Shown here: piece after piece, positions 1-7,964 of the stretch
Layout: each line of letters opens with the position of its first letter
Position numbering within the stretch: the stretch's first letter is position 1
Source of the DNA: Vallitalea guaymasensis
GTDB lineage: Bacteria > Bacillota > Clostridia > Lachnospirales > Vallitaleaceae
DNA length: 64,000 bases
Direction: 5' to 3'
NCBI RefSeq assembly: GCF_018141425.1
Contig: NZ_CP058561.1
Location: 2,356,001 to 2,420,000, forward strand
Notes under the pieces: model-generated
What the model was told of the DNA's origin: nothing
The model's database searches: none
What the model saw: only the letters and a program-made list of their open reading frames with translations
Position numbers and translations under genes: made by a program

Positions 1-1006
1 AATAGGCATCCATATATGTTGAATCTTGAATATGAGCTAAATCCAGACTATAGCTTTCTCCACTGTCAGGAATGTTATAGTATACGAAGAATGGGATTAT
101 ACCTAATTTTCTGCTTTCAATAATAAAGTTCTTAGCTCGTCCACCATCAACATTAGTCCAAGTACGCCATCCATTTATTGGACCGCCATTAATATAGATA
201 TATCTTATGTCCATCCTCTTATTCTTGTCATCAGTGTGGAAATCCCTCCAGAAATCAAGATCTCCCTGTTTATCTTCACTTACAGAGCCTATAGAAAGAT
301 AATTAGGCATACCTGGAATACTTCCATCAGCATTTTTGATTCTTATTCCAACATATCTCTCTTCCCCTGTAGTGCTTTCTTTTAGTTTAATAGAAGCTCG
401 TCCAGCTTTTTTACCATTAATCTTAAGAGTATTATTATTTACTATTGAACAATCAACTACTGAACTATTATTCGTAATAACAGTAAAAACAGGATTAGCG
501 ACTCCATTAAAACTTAGAGTATAATCATTCATTCCTTGAGCCTGAGTAAACTGATAGACCACTTTTTGGGTATCTATACCGTTTATTATTATGTTGCCAG
601 TTGCATTCCCCACTACAACAGAAATCTCGTCACTAGCTGTAGTTCCATATGAATTAGTCAGCTCAATATAATATTTATATGTCCCTTCAATTGTTCTTCC
701 TTTTACTTGAAAGGTCTCACTTTGAGGATTAGGTGTATCATCAATTAAAGTACCACTATGTATTTCTTGATAATTGCCTGCCCCGATCTTCTCGAATAGC
801 TTCCAACTTGTCCCATTGTTTCCATACCATATGTTCCAAGTCAAATCATAATCACCATCAATATCTCCTGACCATTGATTATGGCTTAATGACGGTTTTA
901 CAGGAACCCCTGTCCCTGCTGCGCTTGTAGGTATAATTGTAACTGCCAAGATTAAAGTAATGCATAACAATATTGAAAAAGTCTTGAAATATCTTTTTAA
1001 AAACAT
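1..1006 (-). CDS. Secreted glycan-active protein, N-terminal part (truncated by window edge)
   Basis: The reading frame is open from an ATG at 1006 to the window edge, giving about 335 residues of an unfinished protein. A perfect AAGGAGG lies 7 bases upstream of the ATG. Residues 1-30 form a signal peptide (MFLKRYFKTF, then a hydrophobic stretch ending SAAG). Residues 35-130 look like the Ig-like domain seen at the front of chitinases and other polysaccharide enzymes (WNIWYGNNGTSWKLFEK). After a beta-rich segment with cadherin-like or Big-like strands, a new domain starts near residue 230 (SIGSVSEDKQGDLDFWRDFH, then IYINGGPINGW), which looks like the start of a TIM-barrel type hydrolase. The catalytic part is outside the window, so enzyme class and substrate cannot be named. 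Its presence fits the other secreted carbohydrate enzymes at 18.7-25 kb. Confidence 0.75.
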   Translation of the reverse strand, partial: MFLKRYFKTFSILLCITLILAVTIIPTSAAGTGVPVKPSLSHNQWSGDIDGDYDLTWNIWYGNNGTSWKLFEKIGAGNYQEIHSGTLIDDTPNPQSETFQVKGRTIEGTYKYYIELTNSYGTTASDEISVVVGNATGNIIINGIDTQKVVYQFTQAQGMNDYTLSFNGVANPVFTVITNNSSVVDCSIVNNNTLKINGKKAGRASIKLKESTTGEERYVGIRIKNADGSIPGMPNYLSIGSVSEDKQGDLDFWRDFHTDDKNKRMDIRYIYINGGPINGWRTWTNVDGGRAKNFIIESRKLGIIPFFVYYNIPDSGESYSLDLAHIQDSTYMDAY

Positions 1007-1341
1007 TTTTCTCCTCCTTATACATATATATAGATTTGTGCCTCACCTCTAATTGTGGTAACCACCTCCATTGATTTTAGTTATTCATTGGGTAATATTA
1101 AATGATTAGATATAGATATAAGTAGAAAAATATTAAGTAAGACTTAAGTAGATAAAAATATATATAAACACTCTTGTATCATTATACATTTTTTTATTGT
1201 ATTTTGAATTAGTCTATCTTGTTATTACTTGTACTATTTTGGCTTGTATATTTTACACCATTAAAATTACAATTATTAATTTTTGATAAAAAAATAAAGC
1301 CTATTTACCTTTATATGATAAATAGACTTCCTTATCTTACT
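1007..1341. other. Intergenic region between secreted protein and trxA
   Basis: No gene is visible here. It holds the ribosome site of the truncated gene, a short dyad GTGGTAACCAC at 1055-1065 about 50 bases upstream of that start (possible operator, weak), and at the right end the trxA terminator. The rest is AT-rich. Confidence 0.5.
1285..1329 (-). terminator. Intrinsic terminator of trxA
   Basis: On the minus strand an 11-base stem AAGTCTATTTA/TAAATAGGCTT (one G-T pair) is followed by a T-rich tract. It lies 13 bases past the trxA stop. Confidence 0.8.
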
Positions 1342-1659
1342 CTACATAGCTGATTCAATTTTTGATTCCAATTGTTGTTTTGGAACTGCTCCCACTACAG
1401 TGTCTACAACTTGACCATTTTTGATTAATAACATTGTAGGAATACTCATTACTCTATATTTTTGAGCTGTTTCACCGTTTTGATCAACATTCAATTTTCC
1501 TATTTTAGCTTTTCCTTCATATTTTTTTGCCAATTCATCTATAACAGGTGCCATCATCTTACATGGTCCACACCAATCTGCGTAAAAGTCAACTAATACT
1601 GGTATATCTGAGTTAAGAACCTCTGCTTCAAAATTAAGATCTGTAAATGCTAGTGCCAT
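1342..1659 (-). CDS. trxA: Thioredoxin
   Basis: A 105-residue thioredoxin, the usual length for the family. The redox motif WCGPC is at residues 29-33 and the cis-proline loop SIPT at 72-75 (Pro74). It is a cytoplasmic disulfide reductase fed by thioredoxin reductase, which is not in this window. The start has a good AAGGAGG site. The gene is monocistronic: it has its own sigma-A promoter (1706-1735) and its own terminator. I see nothing unusual in it. Confidence 0.96.
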   Translation of the reverse strand: MALAFTDLNFEAEVLNSDIPVLVDFYADWCGPCKMMAPVIDELAKKYEGKAKIGKLNVDQNGETAQKYRVMSIPTMLLIKNGQVVDTVVGAVPKQQLESKIESAM

Positions 1660-1705
1660 AATTAAAACCTCCTTATTAAATTATATTTGTATTAATTATA
1701 ATATC

Positions 1706-1735
1706 ATTATATTCTAATATAGTGATATATGTCAA
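1706..1735 (-). promoter_or_regulatory. Sigma-A promoter of trxA
   Basis: On the minus strand TTGACA (1730-1735) and TATAAT (1706-1711), both perfect consensus, are separated by 18 bases. They sit about 50 bases upstream of the trxA start. Confidence 0.85.
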
Positions 1736-1965
1736 TACATTTTTAAAGTTTTTGATATTATTTTATTATTTATTATCCCTGAATCAAATAACAGTATCCC
1801 TTGTTCTATCATATGCAAAGACTCCAATATTATTTAACATAATACTATATCTAAGTTAAATATAGAATACTCTTTATAATATTTATTCAGCTATAATATA
1901 TAATGTGTATATATCAATTTAAATATACCACTTTATACCATTAATTTCAATAATTTGGTTATTAT

Positions 1966-2001
1966 AAAAAAGATGACTTCTGCATTATACAGAAATCATC
2001 T
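1966..2001 (-). terminator. Intrinsic terminator of the sigV-rsiV operon
   Basis: On the minus strand the stem AGATGATTTCTG/CAGAAGTCATCT (one mismatch) with a 7-base loop is followed by TTTTTTATAAT. It is placed 27 bases after the rsiV stop. Confidence 0.85.
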
Positions 2002-2027
2002 AATTTATATATAGTTTATTTGATTAA

Positions 2028-2894
2028 TTATTCTATTACAAATTCTAGTGGACCAGTTGCACCATCTGCAATCTCATATTTATTAAATACAACAACTACT
2101 TTTTTATCACTGTTGATATAGAAACCTTGATCTTCACTAATACTTGTAAATCCTGCTTCTCCCTCAAAGAAACCATAATGACGGTCTTCACTAGGATTAG
2201 CTTTCAATTCTTCAATTTGTTTTCTAACACTTTCATTTGCTCTATTAATGTAATCCTCACCTAGAACATCTTCTAATGTAAGTTCTTCATTGGTATTCAA
2301 GTCAATGTTATAGTAATATGTTTCAGCATAAGCTGGAGCTAAAGTTTCATGATGATAAATTATAAATGATAAAATGGAATCATCAGAGTATTTTTTCTCA
2401 TAATCAAGTTTGAATTCAATTGGATTATAATTTTCTTCTGTACCGCCTGTTGCAAAATATGCTTCTTTATATTCTTCTGCTCTTATTTCAGCTTCCTTGA
2501 TTTGCTCATCCATCTTAGCTTGTATTTCTTTATTAATCTTATCTTGTATATCTTTGTCATTAAGACCATCCACTTCTGGTATTGTCACATTTTCTGTTAT
2601 GGTATCAGTCTCACGTTCATAGTCTACAAAAGTCAATACCTCCGCAACTTTACCTAAAACAGGTACATTGGCTATTGACTTAGCCAAAGATTCATTTGTA
2701 TTAATTGCAAGTACAAACATACTACATACTGCAAGAGCGGCAACTGCCACTTTTAACCCTCTACCGAATCTTATTTTTGGATTTCTTACATCTTTATCAG
2801 CTTTTTGGATTGTTTTATCAACCATTTGATCTAACTCCTTTGGAATAATTATATTCTTATACTCTCGTTTGATATTATTTAATTTATCCTCCAT
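2028..2894 (-). CDS. rsiV: RsiV-type anti-sigma factor, membrane protein with DUF3298-like extracytoplasmic domain
   Basis: A 288-residue single-pass membrane protein. Residues 1-45 are a charged cytoplasmic part that would bind the sigma factor, residues about 47-66 are the membrane segment (AVAALAVCSMFVLAI), and the rest is an extracytoplasmic domain with the layout of PdaC/DUF4163 plus DUF3298 (for example SILSFIIYHHETLAPAYAET, then GATGPLEFVIE at the end). In Bacillus subtilis RsiV holds SigV inactive, binds lysozyme directly and is then cut by signal peptidase and RasP. That function is inferred here by family. The ATG at 2894 is preferred over the GTG at 2909 because GAGGTG sits 7 bases before the ATG and nothing precedes the GTG. 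The cistron follows the sigma gene almost directly. Confidence 0.85.
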   Translation of the reverse strand: MEDKLNNIKREYKNIIIPKELDQMVDKTIQKADKDVRNPKIRFGRGLKVAVAALAVCSMFVLAINTNESLAKSIANVPVLGKVAEVLTFVDYERETDTITENVTIPEVDGLNDKDIQDKINKEIQAKMDEQIKEAEIRAEEYKEAYFATGGTEENYNPIEFKLDYEKKYSDDSILSFIIYHHETLAPAYAETYYYNIDLNTNEELTLEDVLGEDYINRANESVRKQIEELKANPSEDRHYGFFEGEAGFTSISEDQGFYINSDKKVVVVFNKYEIADGATGPLEFVIE

Positions 2895-2905
2895 TAAATG
2901 GCACC

Positions 2906-3394
2906 TCACTTATCTAATATTACCTTGAGTTTATCTATTCCATTATATAATCTTGATTTAACAGTATTAATATTTAAACCTGTTATATCAGCAACCTCCT
3001 CAATCTTCATGTCTTCAAAATACCGTAATACAATAATGGTCCTATATTTGACATCAAGTTTTTCAATGGCATGATAGAGATCTATTCTATCGGCAATATC
3101 AATATTCTCTCTCTCAATTGATTCGGGGAAATCATTTGTTATAATAAGTCTTTTGTTCTTTCTTAAGTAACTTATGGATGTGTTGACTATTATAGAAAAC
3201 ATCCATGTTTTCAATTTATCTATATTTTTTAATTTATGTACGGATGTAAGGCCCTTGTAAATAGAATCTTGGACAATGTCAAGTGCCGATTCTCTATTAT
3301 GTACATGGCTGTAAGCTAATCTATAAAAATCTTCTTGATGAATCTTAATAAACTCAACAAGCTTGTTGTAATTATAATTGTTAAATGTCGACAT
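2906..3394 (-). CDS. sigV: ECF RNA polymerase sigma factor, SigV/ECF30-like
   Basis: A 162-residue ECF sigma factor. Region 2 covers about residues 15-80 (SALDIVQDSIYKGL, then LKTWMFSIIVNTSISYLRK) and region 4 about 100-160 with a helix-turn-helix (EVADITGLNINTVKSRLYNG). It directs RNA polymerase to envelope-stress promoters and is kept in check by the adjacent membrane anti-sigma factor. A strong ribosome site AAGGAGG lies about 12 bases from the ATG, slightly far. An ECF-type promoter upstream (3424-3448) suggests autoregulation. The SigV assignment rests on the RsiV-like partner. The sigma sequence alone would only support ECF group. Confidence 0.9.
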   Translation of the reverse strand: MSTFNNYNYNKLVEFIKIHQEDFYRLAYSHVHNRESALDIVQDSIYKGLTSVHKLKNIDKLKTWMFSIIVNTSISYLRKNKRLIITNDFPESIERENIDIADRIDLYHAIEKLDVKYRTIIVLRYFEDMKIEEVADITGLNINTVKSRLYNGIDKLKVILDK

Positions 3395-3423
3395 TAGTTT
3401 TTTTTACCTCCTTACATTGATAA

Positions 3424-3448
3424 GACGTTTGAAATATATAAAAAGTTG
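3424..3448 (-). promoter_or_regulatory. Putative autoregulated ECF promoter of sigV-rsiV
   Basis: On the minus strand CAAC (3445-3448) then TTTTT, a 17-base spacer after AAC, and CGTC (3424-3427), the -35 AAC and -10 CGTC pattern typical of ECF30/SigV promoters. It lies 30 bases upstream of the sigma gene start. A second CAACTTTTT copy sits 17 bases further upstream. Confidence 0.65.
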
Positions 3449-3616
3449 ATATTATTTGAAAAAAGTTGAATATATTTTTTTCATATGCTATATTAGGTTA
3501 AGGTTCATTTTTAACTAAAGTTAAACTCAGCAATTAGTATACTTTATATTTCTAATAATTAAAATGGTAAAAATAAGACATTTAAAACAATATTTATATA
3601 GAAAGGGTCGATACCT

Positions 3617-4567
3617 ATGAACTCTGCAAAACGTGGTAATATATTCATATTGATACTTATACTAATAATGACACTGGTTCCTGAAATCATTGGATATCTA
3701 GCATTGCATTTCAATCTTAAGCTGACTTCTATTAGTTCTATATTAATACCTCAGCTTGGTTTCATTGTAATTCCAGTTATTCTATACTTCATGATTACAA
3801 GACAACCTGTTAAAAAAACATTGTTGTTCAATAAACTTGATATCATCAATGTTCTATTAGCGATAGGAATTGGATTATTGATACAACCTCTATTAAGTCT
3901 TATTAATCTAGTATCACAAATATTTTTTGAAAATAAGATATCAGGCACTATTTTTACATTAGCAGAATTTCCATTATGGCTGCTACTCATATTAGTTGCA
4001 GTACTACCTGCAATCAATGAAGAAATAGTTACTAGAGGAATACTTCTAACCAATTATAAAAACGTGAATATTTTTAAAGCAGCTCTAGTAAGTGGTCTAT
4101 CCTTTGGTATGCTCCATATGAATGCAAATCAATTTTCTTATGCATTTGTCATGGGTGCCATATTATTCATACTAGTGAAGATAACAGGCTCTATATTTTC
4201 TAGTATGCTCATACACTTTTTGATTAATGGTTTACAAATGGTTATTGCCAAATTAGCATTATTCCTGCAAGAGATATTTGGAAACTCAATTGATTATGAC
4301 TTGATTGCGCAAGAAACAGTAAGTAAGGATGCAATTATTTCTTTATTGCCTATACCACTTATACTTACTTTTATTACATTACCACTAGTATTTCTATTGT
4401 TTTATGCAGCTGTCAAACATAATAAAAAGGAATACCTCTTTGTTAAAGCCCCTGCTGAAGTAATAGAACCTATAAAAAGTAAAGATAAAATATTTGATGT
4501 TTATCTAATTTCATCAATAATTATTTTTATTGCTCATGTAATTATAAAAGAGATTCTCGTACTTTAG
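3617..4567 (+). CDS. CPBP family intramembrane glutamic protease
   Basis: A 316-residue polytopic membrane protein with about eight hydrophobic segments. It carries all three CPBP (Abi, Rce1-like) signatures: EEIVTR at residues 135-140, FGMLH at about 163-167 and HFLIN near 200, which supply the catalytic glutamates, histidines and asparagine. Such proteases cut membrane or prenylated substrates; in Gram-positives some serve in bacteriocin immunity or stress signalling. The substrate is unknown. It starts with a clear AGAAAGGG site and is divergent from the sigV-rsiV operon, 220 bases away. A role in processing the anti-sigma factor is a guess based only on this neighbourhood. Confidence 0.85.
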   Translation: MNSAKRGNIFILILILIMTLVPEIIGYLALHFNLKLTSISSILIPQLGFIVIPVILYFMITRQPVKKTLLFNKLDIINVLLAIGIGLLIQPLLSLINLVSQIFFENKISGTIFTLAEFPLWLLLILVAVLPAINEEIVTRGILLTNYKNVNIFKAALVSGLSFGMLHMNANQFSYAFVMGAILFILVKITGSIFSSMLIHFLINGLQMVIAKLALFLQEIFGNSIDYDLIAQETVSKDAIISLLPIPLILTFITLPLVFLLFYAAVKHNKKEYLFVKAPAEVIEPIKSKDKIFDVYLISSIIIFIAHVIIKEILVL

Positions 4568-4621
4568 AAGTTAATGGAATGTATTAATTCAAAATGAATT
4601 ACATACTTATTACAATAAGAC

Positions 4622-4677
4622 GGGGATGTAGGGTAATACATTTTATAATGTTCAAAAATGTATTACCCTACATCCCC
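4622..4677. terminator. Bidirectional terminator, 23-bp perfect hairpin
   Basis: Two perfect 23-base arms (4622-4644 and 4655-4677) start GGGGATGTAGGG and are separated by 10 bases. On the plus strand AATTTTTATTT follows, serving the CPBP protease gene. On the minus strand it closes the small gene at 4683-4835. Confidence 0.9.
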
Positions 4678-4682
4678 AATTT

Positions 4683-4835
4683 TTATTTCTTCTTAGTATA
4701 TTTCCCTAATAATTTTTCCAGATAATTTTCCATATCATCTAGGCTTTTTGTAATATTGAACTGTTGCTTTTTCTTGTTTTTCTTCCCATAACTTTGTTGC
4801 CGATACTTATATTTGACTTTATCAGAAAACTTCAT
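4683..4835 (-). CDS. Small basic protein, 50 residues, unknown function
   Basis: ATG at 4835 with AGGAG six bases upstream, stop TAA at 4683, immediately followed by the shared strong terminator. The product is 50 residues, begins MKFSDKVKYKYRQQSYGKKN and is rich in lysine (about 15 of 50), with an acidic helix in the middle (SLDDMENYLEKLLGKY). No signal peptide or membrane segment. The ribosome site, the fit between stop and terminator, and protein-like composition support a real gene. I do not recognise the family. It may be expressed with the upstream 4948-5541 gene, since only 110 bases separate them. Confidence 0.6.
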   Translation of the reverse strand: MKFSDKVKYKYRQQSYGKKNKKKQQFNITKSLDDMENYLEKLLGKYTKKK

Positions 4836-4947
4836 ACATTCTCCTGTATTATTAAAGCGCTTATCCTTTAATAATATAAAATATTATTCTATAATATTAT
4901 ATGAGAATCTGGTAGTTAAGGGACTTTTCCTATTAATTATTCTTCTA

Positions 4948-5541
4948 CTACTTAATGTTAATTATAAAATTAATCTTTTCATCACCGGTTTTCTCACTAT
5001 CCAATACATTAAAGGCGATTTCACTTACACCCTTGTCTATTGCTGCAAATGCCCAGTAGTGCTCTATATATTGTTCTTGTTGTTGTTTTGATTCACTGAT
5101 TAATATTACCGATTCTGTTTCCTTTTCATATTCATAGCTTGCATCTGTTTCTTGTAATGTAATAGCAACAATATTTTTTTCCTTGACTGTTGTTTCCCTA
5201 TTATCTATATCTAGAACTACATCTGGAAATACCCCCAGATATCCACTTAATGTTTCTCTGCTATCTACAGATATAATTTCATCTTTATCATTAGCGATGA
5301 TTCTTATAACATTATGCTGCAGGGGATAATCAGTAACCCTAAAAGACTTTATTGTTTCAAACATAACTATATTGCCTATCAAGAAATCTCTAGATACTCC
5401 ATCTTCAAACATAACATCTTCTGTTATATCTACGATAATATAATTTTTCTTATCTAAAGTTTCAACAACAAATTCGTCATCATTTTTTATTTCTATTATT
5501 TTACCAATGAACGTTGACCTGCTATTGCCATCCTCTAACAT
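4948..5541 (-). CDS. Hypothetical cytoplasmic protein, beta-rich, possible I42-like C-terminus
   Basis: A 197-residue soluble protein with no signal peptide. The ribosome site GAGGTGA fits the ATG at 5541. The N-terminal 80 residues look like a small beta-barrel (STFIGKIIEIKNDDEFVVET, and later RDFLIGNIVMFETIKSF). The C-terminal 70 residues are again beta-rich, and the stretch WAFAAIDKGVSEIAFNV faintly resembles the core of chagasin-type (I42) protease inhibitors, but the NPTTGY and RPW loops that define that family are not visible, so this is a weak idea only. The glutamine-rich linker ESKQQQEQY separates the halves. Family not recognised. Confidence 0.7.
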   Translation of the reverse strand: MLEDGNSRSTFIGKIIEIKNDDEFVVETLDKKNYIIVDITEDVMFEDGVSRDFLIGNIVMFETIKSFRVTDYPLQHNVIRIIANDKDEIISVDSRETLSGYLGVFPDVVLDIDNRETTVKEKNIVAITLQETDASYEYEKETESVILISESKQQQEQYIEHYWAFAAIDKGVSEIAFNVLDSEKTGDEKINFIINIK

Positions 5542-5624
5542 GAGTTCACCTCTTCTTTAAGGTATTCTTATATTAGTTTTCTCATATTAAAGGTATGTGA
5601 AATACTTCAAAATATACATATTTT

Positions 5625-6206
5625 TTATATTTTCACTAAATTATTAATTTCATCTTCATCTACTTCCAAGTCAGTTATTATCTTATCAAACATAATACCT
5701 ACAAATATATTATTCTGTAAATATTCATTGTTGAAGAGTGTATCAAAGTAACCTTTTCTAAAATCTTCTAAGGTTTCATCTTCATCTTTCACTAATCCTA
5801 CACCAATTTCCATATCATAGATGTTGAATAACTTATCATACAATTCTCTGTCAAAGTTATTTTTTGGCAATATGAAACCTAGTTTATAAGATGAATTCTT
5901 GTTCTTTGCACCTAGCATTACTCCAAAAACAGATTTTTTATTAGTATTTTCTATAGGTACCACAATGTTGCTATAACCCTTATCCTTAATATATTTTTCA
6001 ATTATTTTTATGTTGTCCATTGGTACACTATTATCTACTGCACAACATAGATTGGTATTAATCGTAACAAATAGCTGTTGATCTTTTATCAAAGTATTTA
6101 ATACATCAAACCTGAAATCTTTCTTATACTTATCTTTTAATTTGAAGAAATCAATAAATGTTCTACCTAGTTTTTCATCTTTTTTGATTTTGATTTTAGT
6201 TTTCAT
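5625..6206 (-). CDS. Hypothetical protein, 193 residues
   Basis: A soluble, lysine-rich protein without signal peptide or membrane segment. It has an AAGGAGGAGG site 7-8 bases before the ATG at 6206. The sequence alternates strands and helices (DQQLFVTINTNLCCAVDN, then SVFGVMLGAKNKNSSYKLGF) and ends in an acidic helix DLEVDEDEINNLVKI. I do not recognise the family. It sits 26 bases downstream of trmB, so it is probably co-transcribed with it. Confidence 0.7.
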   Translation of the reverse strand: MKTKIKIKKDEKLGRTFIDFFKLKDKYKKDFRFDVLNTLIKDQQLFVTINTNLCCAVDNSVPMDNIKIIEKYIKDKGYSNIVVPIENTNKKSVFGVMLGAKNKNSSYKLGFILPKNNFDRELYDKLFNIYDMEIGVGLVKDEDETLEDFRKGYFDTLFNNEYLQNNIFVGIMFDKIITDLEVDEDEINNLVKI

Positions 6207-6232
6207 AAAGAACCTCCTCCTTTTTTTAACCC

Positions 6233-6877
6233 TTAGATTTTTTCTTTGAATGCCTCCAATCTACAAATAGGCATACCAAGACTAACAAATTTTTCTTCAT
6301 ATTCAGTCATGGTATTACCTTCAACATAATCACTGTTATGCAAATCCCTAGTGACCTTTTCTGTTTTCCAACCATGTTTTTCAATCTCTTCTAAAGAGAA
6401 TTCAAATAGGTGTTTATTATCTGTCTTGAAACAGATCCTGCCATTAGGCGATAAAACTTTTTCATATCTTTCCAAGAAATCATGGTGTGTAAGTCTCCTT
6501 TTGGCATGTCTATCTTTTGGCCATGGATCAGAGAAGTTAAGATAGATTCTTTCTATTTCTCCCTCTTCAAATACATCAAGTATTTGTTCAACATCCATTC
6601 TTATTGCATATACATTATAGAGCTCTTCTTCATCTAGGTTATCAAGAGCTCTTACTAAAACTTTCGTAAATTTTTCGAACCCAATATAATTGATATTAGG
6701 GTTATTCTTAGCCAAGGTTGTTATAAATTTACCTTTACCCATTCCAATTTCTATATGTATAGGATTGTCATTCCCAAATTTTTCATTCCATTTTCCTTTA
6801 TAATCCTTTTCATTCTCTATTATTCTTGAATGCTCTGATACTTTTTCATCTGAACCTTTAACATTTCTTAATCTCAT
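6233..6877 (-). CDS. trmB: tRNA (guanine-N7-)-methyltransferase
   Basis: A 214-residue SAM-dependent enzyme that methylates G46 in the variable loop of tRNAs. The SAM-binding motif IEIGMGKGKF is at about residues 42-51 and the family signature NFSDPWPKDRHAKRRL at about 114-129. The C-terminal NTMTEYEEKF motif is present. Length matches the family. An AAGGAG site precedes the ATG. It heads a short minus-strand group with the hypothetical gene at 5625-6206. Confidence 0.95.
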   Translation of the reverse strand: MRLRNVKGSDEKVSEHSRIIENEKDYKGKWNEKFGNDNPIHIEIGMGKGKFITTLAKNNPNINYIGFEKFTKVLVRALDNLDEEELYNVYAIRMDVEQILDVFEEGEIERIYLNFSDPWPKDRHAKRRLTHHDFLERYEKVLSPNGRICFKTDNKHLFEFSLEEIEKHGWKTEKVTRDLHNSDYVEGNTMTEYEEKFVSLGMPICRLEAFKEKI

Positions 6878-7459
6878 AAATATGCTCCTTAAATATTGTT
6901 AAAATCTATATTGAATATAATCTAAAAAAGTAAGAATGACCTGTTAATCATTTTATAATTATTATGGTTTATGTTTTAAGATTTGTCAATTAAACATATG
7001 CAAAAAAAACCTATCCCAATGGATAGGTTAAAAGTTTTTATATATAAATAAAAGGGGGGGTAGTTTCTACATAATTATCCTATCATATAAATATGTCCAA
7101 ATTGTGAATTTAATATTACTATTATATGTAAAGTTAATATCCTATTACAAACAATTTATTTCATTAAAAAGTTAGTTATATGCCTATAAATCAAGCTTTT
7201 AGGGAATAATTGCAATTTTATATTAAGGTAGTAATATTACAAATTAATGTCATAATAATACATATGTTCCAAATATTACTATAAGAATTTAGTCCTATAT
7301 TGATAATTATTCTTCTCAAAATATAAGAATAACTTAAATTATATACAAGACATAATATCATTCAAAACAAGAATAAAATTCCATTTATTTGTATAGCCTA
7401 ACATTAAGATAAATTATAAATTTGTGAAATAACTCAAAATATATCAAGGAGGCAAATTA
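6878..7459. other. Intergenic region between trmB and the hydrogenase operon
   Basis: No protein gene is visible in 580 bases. It lies between divergent units. It holds a minus-strand hairpin terminator (7006-7027) that belongs to no known gene, a G7 tract at 7053-7059, and a TATAAT at 7121-7126 (minus), together making a small-RNA candidate listed separately. I could not find a convincing promoter for the hydrogenase genes. Confidence 0.5.
7004..7115 (-). ncRNA. Candidate small RNA with C-rich segment and intrinsic terminator
   Basis: On the minus strand TATAAT (7126 to 7121) is followed by about 110 bases ending in the stem AACCTATCC/GGATAGGTT and a T7 tract. The body contains a short GTAG/CTAC hairpin then seven consecutive C, a sequence able to pair with ribosome sites. 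The -35 box is poor, so the promoter is weak evidence. An upstream GATAGG could compete for CCTATC of the terminator. Both ends are approximate. Confidence 0.35.
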
Positions 7460-7951
7460 ATGGAAATAACAATTGATAAAAATGAAATAGAGAATTATCA
7501 AAAACTTGATGAGATCATTTTAAAATACAAAGATAAAAATGGTATGTTGATCTATATTTTAAAAAAAGCTCAAGACATCTTTGGATACCTTCCCATCAAG
7601 GTCCAATCATATATATCAGAAAAAATGGATATTCCCATATCTACTATTAATGGAGTTGTAAGCTTCTATTCTCTTTTTTCACAAGAACCAACTGGAAAAT
7701 ATACTATAGGTGTTTGTCTAGGTACAGCCTGCTATGTAAAAGGTGCCTCTGATATCTTGGAAGCAATAAAAGAAGAATTAGGCTTGGATGTTGGTGAAAC
7801 AACACACAATAAAATGTTCACATTAAAAGCGACTAGATGTATCGGTGCATGTGGACTAGCTCCAGTAATAACCATCAATGATGATGTATATGGGCGTCTA
7901 TCTCCCTCAGATATACCTTCAATAATCCATAAATACACAAAAAACTCATAA
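7460..7951 (+). CDS. hydC: Bifurcating [FeFe] hydrogenase, NuoE-like 2Fe-2S subunit
   Basis: A 163-residue thioredoxin-fold ferredoxin of the NuoE/HndA family. Four cysteines for a [2Fe-2S] cluster are at 86, 91, 127 and 131 (CLGTAC and CIGAC). It passes electrons within the trimeric hydrogenase whose other subunits follow directly. It has an AAGGAGG site and is separated from the next gene by only 13 bases. Thermotoga HydC and Desulfovibrio HndA are the named relatives. Length matches the family. Confidence 0.93.
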   Translation: MEITIDKNEIENYQKLDEIILKYKDKNGMLIYILKKAQDIFGYLPIKVQSYISEKMDIPISTINGVVSFYSLFSQEPTGKYTIGVCLGTACYVKGASDILEAIKEELGLDVGETTHNKMFTLKATRCIGACGLAPVITINDDVYGRLSPSDIPSIIHKYTKNS

Positions 7952-7964
7952 AGGAGATGAGCTT

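Larger units (their letters stand above)
1660..2027. other. Intergenic region trxA to rsiV
   Basis: It contains the trxA promoter and, near 1966-2001, the terminator of the sigma/anti-sigma operon. Between 1740 and 1960 I see only AT-rich sequence and no coding region. Confidence 0.6.

Noticed and set aside
7053-7059. G7 run as a possible slippage or phase-variation tract
   Set aside because: It is not inside a coding frame or between promoter boxes that I can see; it is better explained as the C7 part of the candidate RNA.
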